This document shows, one piece after another, positions 27,201 to 33,334 of a stretch of 41,712 bases of DNA (the first letter of the stretch is position 1; each line of letters starts with the position of its first letter). The stretch covers positions 1-41,712 of the forward strand of contig JAABSP010000046.1 of NCBI GenBank assembly GCA_011390345.1. The letters are read 5' to 3'. The stretch comes from Desulfobacteraceae bacterium. Its GTDB lineage: Bacteria > Desulfobacterota > Desulfobacteria > Desulfobacterales > JAABSP01. The notes under the pieces are model-generated. The model was not told the DNA's origin. It ran no database searches and was given only the letters and a program-made list of their open reading frames with translations. Both the position numbers and the translations under genes were made by a program.

Positions 27201-27810
27201 TGATGCGCTGCGGGACCAGCGCCAGACCCTCCAGTACGAGATCAATGCCAAGGATGGCAGCGCGGATGCGGCAAACGCATCAGAAGAGGCCGAAGAACAC
27301 CTCGCGGCCATGCTTTCCGGGGCCGAGCAGTACCTCCGCCTGCAGACTGCCGCGCTGATTCTCGAACAGCAGATCGAAGCGTATCGGAAGAAGAACCAGG
27401 CCCCGGTTCTGGCAAGAGCGGGCCAGCTCTTTTCCCGGCTCACCCTTGGGTCATACACGAGCCTTCGGGATGAGCTGGACAACGGCGGCAAGCCCATCCT
27501 GCTCGGGGTTCGGCCCGACAATACGGAAGTTCCCGTGGAGGGAATGAGCGAAGGAACCCGGGATCAGCTCTACCTGTCTCTGCGCCTCTCCACCCTCGAA
27601 CAGCACCTGAGCAGGGGAGAACCCCTCCCCTTTGTGGTCGATGACATCCTCATCGGGTTTGACGACCGGCGGACCAAGGTCTGCCTCGAAGTACTCGCGG
27701 ACCTGGCCGGACGGACGCAGGTGCTGCTTTTTACTCACCATCGGCGGGTGATCGAGCTGGCAGATGGGATGGCGGCAAAAGCAGGGGTTTTTACCCACGA
27801 ACTGAGTTGA
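24295..27810 (+). CDS. SMC-like ATPase YhaN (SbcC/Rad50-like)
   Basis: A 1171-residue ATPase partner of the phosphoesterase. The opening MRIDRLDLTAFGPFTSRTLD and Walker A GDNEAGKST (residues 33-41) are typical of YhaN. About 900 residues of coiled coil follow, without an obvious CxxC zinc hook. The C-terminal head carries the signature VEGMSEGTRDQLYLSLRLST and Walker B LPFVVDDILIGFDDRR, then LLFTHH as switch. It clamps DNA and gates the nuclease. The start at 24295 overlaps the phosphoesterase stop. The lack of a zinc hook is shared by YhaN proteins. Confidence 0.93.
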   Translation: MRIDRLDLTAFGPFTSRTLDLSEGDSGLHLIYGDNEAGKSTSLRALIAWLFGIPERTSDNYLHDNPQLRIGGKLRLSDGKSIEFVRRKGRKDTVLEPETESALEDAILLPFLSGIDESLFTKLYGIDYGRLIAGGEELLNQSGDLGQALFSAAVGATASLRELLAELQSGAEELFRPRASKKPVNQAISNYKDAQKRIREATLPVREWKRLQKDFKEIDFAVKEMDEKINEKSKEENRLARLKRVMGPLAERRTVTAQMEALGQVLLLPEDFNERRKTAMHNLQIATENKEKAEARLSRLNAEAETLNVRGELFENEEAILAIQKELGAVEKTVRDRPMQDGKRRMLRNEAETLLKTVHPDLALDEAEGLRTLLNKKKWISGLAKKHDLLSQKAEKADTSLQDAEEERKGILKKLGEVSSPSDLDLGELKASIAAARKAGDLEQRLSDARKRAGEGKRACENELARLGRFSGTIEGLLKAAMPVSETLDRFEKRFDEINESIRDQGRKLKEMGEERKGAEGDLKALLLKSDVPTVAVMEEARRVRNRGWSLIKGRYIEKHDAEEEIEAFAPDGDLVAQYEKSVQSVDHVSDRLRLDADQVVKRADLEARIQELRMRMEEIGREAESAKEREKTCQKEWDEIWEPLGIEPGMPREMKQWLLRAEKLLANVQAAMMAAGDAEKLARGHEALKEAVSLQIAKFDDSIDTGKMHLEGMISLCEDRVEQEEAALEGKRRLEHSSGDAEIRIRRLREELNAIESDRSHWRTEWAQAIDGLGLHPDVHPEHATETFDRLVSFFDKFDKSEELRRRIYGMDRVQEDFEDRVFGFADTIGFKREGMEAGTIAAQLHRDLNDAREARASLKKIESQIKEVTEEIENAGITIRNGREQLAALREQAGVETDEALEPAGERSRKKRELGRKLDALEQELTRSGDGLSTEALEKEAEECETDAIDAELERVSIALRELKANRDALRDQRQTLQYEINAKDGSADAANASEEAEEHLAAMLSGAEQYLRLQTAALILEQQIEAYRKKNQAPVLARAGQLFSRLTLGSYTSLRDELDNGGKPILLGVRPDNTEVPVEGMSEGTRDQLYLSLRLSTLEQHLSRGEPLPFVVDDILIGFDDRRTKVCLEVLADLAGRTQVLLFTHHRRVIELADGMAAKAGVFTHELS

Positions 27811-27974
27811 TCCGCGATTGATCCAAAACAAAGTATGAAAAAACCCCTTCGGCAGGAAGATCTGTTTCTGGGAAAGCTCCGGAAGCCTTCCGCATCAGCG
27901 GCCATAAGCAGAAGAAACGGGCAATGGCCGCCAAAGCAAAGAAATCTCTCATGCCCCCCCTGATAATATTGGCT

Positions 27975-28781
27975 TTACAACAGCGGCGTCAAAGTGACGA
28001 CGATCCGGCTGTAATAGAGCCGGGTCTCCCCTTCAAACCCCGAATCGGTTCCGATGATCAGCCAGAGATCCCCGGCCTCCCCGGTCGTCACGGTGAAATC
28101 CGTCTCCCCGGGGCTCAGGGTCTTCATCTCCCACTGGAACTCGTGGCAGGTACTCTCGGTGTTGCCCACATGGCCGATCTCGATCATATCGAGCTTCTCC
28201 CCGGATTCGGGAAAGGGATCTTTGGTGATGCTGATCCCGTAAAAGGTATCCTCGACCACCAGCGTCGGCTCTGTCACCGTTGCCCCGACCTTCATCCGGA
28301 CCGCCTCCCCCGGAGGCCCGCCAATACCAACGCACCCTGACGGAGATTCGGTGGCGAATTCAACCGTGAAATCCAGGACATAGGTCGTGTTCGGCACAAG
28401 GGCATCCACTTCTATGCGGCGCTTGATGAACATGAAGAGATCGTCTGAGGTGTTCTTCCCGGAGATGAAGGCTCCGCCCCCTTCGGAAGAGACCCTCTCC
28501 GGCAGCTCCCGGTATTCATAGGTGAGATCCATCCCTTCGGGTTCCACGGGACGGTCCGCAAAGCCGCCCTCCCAGCCTTCGAGATCCAAGGCAAAGGTAT
28601 AGGTGAGGGTCACTGGCACAGGGGTTTCAGGCGCGGGCGACTCAGGAGCAGGGGTCTCGGGAAGATCCGTATCGAGTTCGTCATCGTCCATGTCCTCATC
28701 CGAGCATCCGATGGCAAGAAACAGCAGTGCCGCCATCACAAGAAACAGTATCCGGTTGATCTTCCATTCGCTTTTGCCCAT
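27975..28781 (-). CDS. Putative lipoprotein of unknown function
   Basis: A 268-residue exported protein. The N terminus has a type II signal peptide: a basic start (MGKSEWKINR), a hydrophobic stretch and the lipobox LAIGC at about residue 25, so it should be lipid-anchored; Ser at +2 predicts the outer membrane. An acidic run (DEDMDDDELDTD) and a proline-rich linker with repeated PAPE/PETP units follow. The remaining ~200 residues look like a beta-sandwich, with alternating strands such as NTTYVLDFTVEFATE and a late DLWLIIGTDSGFEG, resembling carbohydrate-binding-like domains. ATG 28781 has GGAGGTG upstream and was preferred to the in-frame start at 28850. No precise family is recognised. Confidence 0.8.
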   Translation of the reverse strand: MGKSEWKINRILFLVMAALLFLAIGCSDEDMDDDELDTDLPETPAPESPAPETPVPVTLTYTFALDLEGWEGGFADRPVEPEGMDLTYEYRELPERVSSEGGGAFISGKNTSDDLFMFIKRRIEVDALVPNTTYVLDFTVEFATESPSGCVGIGGPPGEAVRMKVGATVTEPTLVVEDTFYGISITKDPFPESGEKLDMIEIGHVGNTESTCHEFQWEMKTLSPGETDFTVTTGEAGDLWLIIGTDSGFEGETRLYYSRIVVTLTPLL

Positions 28782-28956
28782 AAAATGTACACCTCCGTAA
28801 ATAAATGTCCGTAGCCATTCCTGCAGGATTAACGTACCTGTTCCGGTCAATTACGGGATAAACCGTATTTACACGGATCTGCCGAATCTGATAGGCTGAT
28901 GATCATCGAAGAGACCAGCCTCTCACCGGGGAATATTATCATAAGGAGTCTGAAAA

Positions 28957-29079
28957 ATGCTATACAGTATAAAGGAAATCAGCGGCTACCCGCTCCTTGA
29001 TCCTTTCCGGACTGAACGGAAAGGATCATCTCAAAGCGCGTCGCTATGGCTGAGGAGAAGGAAAAGGGAGGAAACATGA
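28957..29079 (+). CDS. 40-residue ORF coupled to the membrane protein gene
   Basis: The ATG at 28957 is preceded by AAGGAG with eight bases of spacing. The frame ends in a TGA that overlaps the ATG of the next gene (ATGA at 29076-29079). The first residues MLYSIKEISGYPL resemble the start of PRC-barrel proteins, and the rest is basic and unstructured, so it may be a truncated barrel. A strong hairpin lies inside it. Coupling and ribosome-binding site support translation; the role may be purely regulatory. Confidence 0.4.
   Translation: MLYSIKEISGYPLLDPFRTERKGSSQSASLWLRRRKREET
28999..29027. repeat. Perfect 11 bp inverted repeat
   Basis: GATCCTTTCCG (28999-29009) and CGGAAAGGATC (29017-29027) form an uninterrupted 11 bp stem with a 7 nt loop, about 50 nt before the membrane-protein start. 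No T-run follows, so termination is unlikely. It could be an mRNA hairpin controlling translation of the gene at 29076, or a protein-binding palindrome. Confidence 0.7.
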
Positions 29080-29423
29080 GCCAAATGAAAGATCATTTCA
29101 AAAAGACCTATGATCAGATGAGCAATGTTCCGGCAGGAGAGCGTTTCAAAGACCAATACAATCGCCGGCAGAGCAAAAAAGAGCAGACCTCCTGGTGGCG
29201 GTACCACGGCCTGACGCTCCTGGGAGTAATCCTGTTGCTGCTGGGAATTCTGGGCGGGTTATCCCCGGGAATGCCGGGCATCATCTTCGGGATTCCCGGA
29301 CTTGCAATCATCGCGTCCCGCTCCATCACCATAGCCAAGATAATGGACAAGGCCGATCTCCTGCTCTGCAAGGCCTTGGAGCGGATACCCTGGGACCGCC
29401 TGAAATCGGCCTGTAAACGGTGA
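29076..29423 (+). CDS. Small membrane protein (PGPGW-like)
   Basis: A 115-residue protein with a charged N-terminal ~45 residues (MSQMKDHFKKTYDQMSN to SKKEQTSWWRYHG), then one or two membrane segments (LTLLGVILLLLGILGGLSPG and IIFGIPGLAIIASRS). The SPGMPGIIFGIPGLAIIAS stretch resembles the transmembrane PGPGW family. The C-terminal tail is amphipathic. The ATG at 29076 is chosen because AAGGGAGGAAAC lies directly before it; the earlier in-frame ATG at 29046 has none. Function unknown. The gene converges with the response-regulator gene, leaving a 5 bp gap. Confidence 0.75.
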   Translation: MSQMKDHFKKTYDQMSNVPAGERFKDQYNRRQSKKEQTSWWRYHGLTLLGVILLLLGILGGLSPGMPGIIFGIPGLAIIASRSITIAKIMDKADLLLCKALERIPWDRLKSACKR

Positions 29424-29428
29424 AAGGA

Positions 29429-30862
29429 TCAGCGGCCCTGGAGCCCGTGCTTTCGAAGAAGTTCATAGAGCCGGGGCCGGGAGAGCCCTGACATCACGGC
29501 CGCGGCCTTGATGTCGCCGTCGCTCTTCTCCATCAATGCCCGGAGGTATCGCTGCTCCTCCTGATCGAGCAGCCTTCTGCGGAATTTTTTCCAGGGAAGA
29601 AGAATCCCGTCAATGTTTTTGACACAAATCCGGTCGCCCTTTTCCGGAACCGAGGCTTCCGAGACTTCGGCCTGGGCAGGCTCTCCGAAAACGGCCCGGG
29701 CAACCTCAATCCGGATCTGGGGGGGCAGATGCTTCGGATAGAGCACCGGCTCATAGAGGGACTGGGCCATCACCCATTCCAACGCGCTGAAAAGCTCTCG
29801 AACATTTCCGGGCCACCGGTATGCGCAGAGTTCCTCGCAGAATTCCGGTGAAAAATCCTTCACTTCCAGGCCGTGGGACCCGCAGAGACGCTCGATGTAG
29901 TGCTCTGTCAGAGGGCGGATATCCTCGACGCGCTCCCGGAGCGGCGGAAGTTCCAGGGTAATGGAACGAAGCCGGAAAAGCAGATCATCCCGAAACTTCC
30001 GCCGCCGGACCATCTCCTCCAGATCCCGATTGGTGGCCGCGACCAGCCGAAAATCGCTTTCGATCTCCTTTGTGGAGCCTACCGGATGAAAACGCTTCTC
30101 CTGAAGCACCCGAAGCAGGGATTTCTGGGCAGACAGCGTCAGCTCCCCGATCTCGTCAAAGAAGAGGGTTCCGCCGTCTGCATGTTTCACCAGACCGTCT
30201 GTGGCCTTGTCCGCGCCCGTAAATGCCCCTTTTGCATGGCCAAAGAGGATGCTCTCCATCAGCGTCTCCGGCAGAGAACCGCAGTCCACAACCACGAAAT
30301 TCTTCTCGGAACGGCTGCTGTTGTTGTGAATGGCCCTGGCAAAGAGTTCCTTTCCGGTTCCGGTCTCCCCCGTAATCAGGATGTTGGCATGGCTCTGGGC
30401 CGCCCGGGCCACCAGCTCTAGACACTCCTGGATCTTCGGGCTCTCCCCGATGATGTTTTCCCGGCGAATTCGGGTTCGGGGCCGGTTGGCCAGTTTCTCG
30501 CGCCGGTAATCCAGAGCCCGCTTCAGGGTCATGCTCATGGCATCTATGGAGGCCGGCTTCCGGATATAGTCCCAGGCATTGTTCTTGATGGCGATTTCCG
30601 CACCGTCCGCGTCGGCAAATCCGGTGATGATCACCACCTCGGGCAGGGAGGGTGCGGCCTGGATTTCTCCGATATGGCTCAGGCCATCCCCGTCCGGCAG
30701 GCGAACATCTAAAAAGACCACGTCATAGGGGTTCTGGTTGGCCTTCTCCAGCCCTTCCTTCAGGGAGTAAGCAAGGTTCACATCATGTTCCATGTCCGAA
30801 AAGATCCGGTTCATGGTGTCGCAAATCATCCGATCGTCATCGATCACTAACAGTCGTGCCAT
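29429..30862 (-). CDS. Sigma-54-dependent response regulator (NtrC family)
   Basis: A 477-residue transcription activator. The receiver domain (residues 1-120) has the acidic pocket IDDD near 7-10, phospho-acceptor Asp52 in LDVRLPDGDG, and Lys102 in RKP. The AAA+ domain carries Walker A GETGTGKE (165-172), the sigma-54-contacting GAFTGA loop (212-217), and Walker B GTLFFDEIGEL. The C-terminal Fis-type helix-turn-helix is DIKAAAVMSGLSRPRLYELLRKHGL. Phosphorylation should come from the histidine kinase encoded just upstream on the same strand. It would activate sigma-54 promoters; one such promoter precedes the kinase gene itself. Confidence 0.95.
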   Translation of the reverse strand: MARLLVIDDDRMICDTMNRIFSDMEHDVNLAYSLKEGLEKANQNPYDVVFLDVRLPDGDGLSHIGEIQAAPSLPEVVIITGFADADGAEIAIKNNAWDYIRKPASIDAMSMTLKRALDYRREKLANRPRTRIRRENIIGESPKIQECLELVARAAQSHANILITGETGTGKELFARAIHNNSSRSEKNFVVVDCGSLPETLMESILFGHAKGAFTGADKATDGLVKHADGGTLFFDEIGELTLSAQKSLLRVLQEKRFHPVGSTKEIESDFRLVAATNRDLEEMVRRRKFRDDLLFRLRSITLELPPLRERVEDIRPLTEHYIERLCGSHGLEVKDFSPEFCEELCAYRWPGNVRELFSALEWVMAQSLYEPVLYPKHLPPQIRIEVARAVFGEPAQAEVSEASVPEKGDRICVKNIDGILLPWKKFRRRLLDQEEQRYLRALMEKSDGDIKAAAVMSGLSRPRLYELLRKHGLQGR

Positions 30863-31031
30863 TGCCTTATCTCTTTTTCAATATTGATCGAAAGCGATCC
30901 ATCGGACAATGGGTTCACAATAGCCGGGCAGGATTTTCCTACTTCAGCCGAACCGCACCGGAAGCGGTCCGCAGCAACAGGTCCGAGGGAATAAGAGAAA
31001 CCATAGCAGATTCAGAAGGAATTGAAAAGCG

Positions 31032-33059
31032 CTATTTTTCAGTGAGGATTCGACCGATGATTTCCGTGAGGTTGACCGAGGTGATGGGTTTCATGACAAA
31101 CTCTCGAATCCCCTGCTGCAGGGCTTCTTCCCGGCTGATGATCTCACTGAAACCTGTGCAGAGGACAATGGGAAGATCCGGACGCAGGGCCAGCATCTCC
31201 CGGCTCAACTCGATACCGGTGGCCCCGGGCATGGTCTGGTCTGTGACCACGAGATCAAAGCTGTCCGGATTCTTTCGGAAACGATTGAGCGCAGCCAGTC
31301 CATCGGTCTCTCCGGTCACGGTGTAGCCGCTTTCGGTCAGTAATTTCCCGATGATCCGGACCACAGGGGCCTCGTCATCGATCACCAGAATCCGCCCTTC
31401 CCCCGGAGGCGCCGGACTGAATGCCTCAGACGCCTCTTCCGAAAGGGTCCCCTCATGTTCCGGAAAATAGACATCGAAACGGGAGCCCTGATCGATCCGG
31501 CTTTCGACTTTGACAGCCCCGCCCATCCCCTCGATGAGACTGTGAACCATGGCAAGCCCCATGCCGGTTCCCTCCCCGGGCGGTTTGGTGGTGAAAAAGG
31601 GCTGGAAAATCTGATCGATTCGCTCCTGAGACATACCTTCTCCGGTATCGACCACCCCCAGCCGGAGATATCGGCCCGGCTTGAGATGCGGACGGGCCAG
31701 GGGCTCCTCCTTTTCGATGCGGCAGCGGCTCAGCTCCACTGTCAGCACCCCGCCCCGACGGCGCATGGCATGGGCCGCATTGGAGCAGAGATTGATCAGC
31801 ACCTGCTGGATCTGAACCGGATTGCCTAAAACAGCGCCCGTTTCCGGCTCGATATTCTGCCGGATCTCCACGGTTGCAGGCAGTGAGGCTCTCAGCATCT
31901 TGATCGATTCCTTGATGATGGGACCGATGATCAAAGGACTCTTTTTCTGCTCCTCTTTGCGGCTGAAGGTAAGGATCTGCTCCACCAGATCCCGGGCTCG
32001 ATAGGCCGCACGGAGAGAGAGGTCCAGGCTCTCCCTGATGCCGTTGCTCCCCTCCCACTTCCGCAGCACGAATTCGGTGTTCATCATGATGGTCATCAGG
32101 ATATTGTTGAAATCATGCGCGATTCCGCCGGCAAGGGTTCCGATGGCCTCCATCTTCTGCGCATGGCGGAGCCGGTTCTCCAGCAGCACCTCATGGGTGA
32201 TATCCCGGGCAGCGATGATGATATGGGTAACGCTCTCCTCCTCTAAAGAGAGCGGGGAGATCAGCAGATCCTTCCAGCCCTTGCGACCGTTGGTCTCGGT
32301 CCATTCATGGCGGATACTGCGGAACCGGCCCGATCGGAAAACCGCCTGCAGCACCTCATCCCGCTCTTCAAAAAGCCCCCTCAGACAGGTAAAGATCTCC
32401 TTGCACGGCTTTCCAATGGCATCCTTTCGAGCAGATCGGGCAGAGGCCAGATAATCCCGGTTCATGTCAACGATGTCATAATTGCGGTCCAATATCACAA
32501 TTTCATCATTCATGCTCCGCAATACCGACTGATAATAGGCCTCACTCTCCCGGCAGACGGCCCGCTGCTGATCGAGCCGGTCCAGCATCCGATTGAACTC
32601 CGCCGCCAGCACCCCGATCTCATCGGCCCGCTTGGAGGCGTATCGGAAATGGGTCTCTCCGCTCTCCCGAATGGTCTGGATATGGCTGAGAAAACGGGTC
32701 AAAGGCTTCAAAATCATCCAGTGCAGAAGAAGAAGAATGGCGCTGATGAGAAGGATGTCCAGGAGCAGCCGAAAGAGCCAGTAGTATGGATCTCCCTCCG
32801 GGGCAATGGGGCCGAAGCGGTGGCGGAACAGAAGGTATTCCGTCTCCGCCTTTAGCAGGAAAAGGAGCAGAAGGGCGATCAATGTCTTTGAAGTCAGTTT
32901 CACGGGCAGAAAATTATCAAAAGAAGGGTTTATTGGCGGTTGTAAGTCTTGGGAGGGACTCGGTTTCGGTTTATTTGTTTCAGCGGTTTGATGATATAAA
33001 AAAGATGAGGGGGGTTTTCTAAGACGTTGATAAGGCCGATAAGTTTTTTTTGTAGTCAT
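31032..33059 (-). CDS. Hybrid sensor histidine kinase
   Basis: A membrane kinase with a C-terminal receiver. In the 675-residue reading from ATG 33059 there are two membrane segments (around TLIALLLLFLLKA and LLLDILLISAILLLLHW), a HAMP linker, a PAS domain (about residues 170-290), the dimerisation helix with His315 in GIAHDFNN, the ATP-binding domain (NAAHAM, DTGEGM, GTGMGLAMVH), and a receiver with Asp607 in VVTDQTMPG. The start is uncertain: no ribosome-binding site is obvious. GTG 32903, right before the first membrane segment, is a good alternative, and ATG 33131 lies upstream of the predicted transcription start. The cognate regulator follows after 169 bp. Confidence 0.92.
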   Translation of the reverse strand: MTTKKTYRPYQRLRKPPSSFLYHQTAETNKPKPSPSQDLQPPINPSFDNFLPVKLTSKTLIALLLLFLLKAETEYLLFRHRFGPIAPEGDPYYWLFRLLLDILLISAILLLLHWMILKPLTRFLSHIQTIRESGETHFRYASKRADEIGVLAAEFNRMLDRLDQQRAVCRESEAYYQSVLRSMNDEIVILDRNYDIVDMNRDYLASARSARKDAIGKPCKEIFTCLRGLFEERDEVLQAVFRSGRFRSIRHEWTETNGRKGWKDLLISPLSLEEESVTHIIIAARDITHEVLLENRLRHAQKMEAIGTLAGGIAHDFNNILMTIMMNTEFVLRKWEGSNGIRESLDLSLRAAYRARDLVEQILTFSRKEEQKKSPLIIGPIIKESIKMLRASLPATVEIRQNIEPETGAVLGNPVQIQQVLINLCSNAAHAMRRRGGVLTVELSRCRIEKEEPLARPHLKPGRYLRLGVVDTGEGMSQERIDQIFQPFFTTKPPGEGTGMGLAMVHSLIEGMGGAVKVESRIDQGSRFDVYFPEHEGTLSEEASEAFSPAPPGEGRILVIDDEAPVVRIIGKLLTESGYTVTGETDGLAALNRFRKNPDSFDLVVTDQTMPGATGIELSREMLALRPDLPIVLCTGFSEIISREEALQQGIREFVMKPITSVNLTEIIGRILTEK

Positions 33060-33102
33060 TAGAAGGTACGGAAATGACCAAAACCGAGTCGATGATTGTA
33101 GA

Positions 33103-33118
33103 TGCGAAGAGCGTGCCA
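33103..33118 (-). promoter_or_regulatory. Sigma-54 (-24/-12) promoter of the histidine kinase gene
   Basis: On the minus strand, TGGCAC, five bases and TCGCA give GG-N10-GC, the invariant sigma-54 spacing. It differs from the TGGCAC-N5-TTGCA consensus at one base. Transcription would start near 33092 and run into the kinase gene, whose partner regulator is a sigma-54 activator, so the pair may control its own expression. Confidence 0.6.
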
Positions 33119-33221
33119 AAGAGACGATCATTTTAATTTCATTTTATTTCAATAGGTTAAATTTTTGCTGCAGATGGGGATCTTTGGGAGATGGATTTTA
33201 TTATGATAAAACCATATTGAA

Positions 33222-33242
33222 TTGTATGGAAAAATCATACAA
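33222..33242. promoter_or_regulatory. Palindromic operator or enhancer between kinase gene and ppdK
   Basis: TTGTATG (33222-33228) and CATACAA (33236-33242) form a perfect 7 bp inverted repeat with a 7 nt AT-rich centre. It is about 105 bp upstream of the sigma-54 promoter, a normal enhancer distance for NtrC-type regulators. It also ends one base before the -35 box of the divergent ppdK promoter. Confidence 0.5.
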
Positions 33243-33243
33243 A

Positions 33244-33272
33244 TTGACAAATGCTCTGCCTTTTTTTACCAT
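33244..33272 (+). promoter_or_regulatory. Sigma-70 promoter of ppdK
   Basis: TTGACA (33244-33249) and TACCAT (33267-33272, four of six consensus bases) are separated by 17 bp. The ppdK start codon is 62 bp downstream. The palindrome at 33222-33242 abuts the -35 box, so a protein bound there could repress or activate. Confidence 0.6.
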
Positions 33273-33334
33273 GAGGGATTAGGAAGAGTAGAAAGCATCT
33301 TTAAATATTTTAAGGGTATGAATGAGGCATAAGA

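Noticed and set aside
27836-27964. A 42-codon plus-strand frame after the yhaN-like gene
   Set aside because: No ribosome-binding site, no recognisable motif, and it ends within a C-rich tract; it is most likely chance. The 27811-27974 gap otherwise shows nothing I can support.
32903-33131. Extension of the histidine kinase to ATG 33131
   Set aside because: No ribosome-binding site, AT-rich composition, and the start would lie upstream of the predicted sigma-54 transcription start near 33092.
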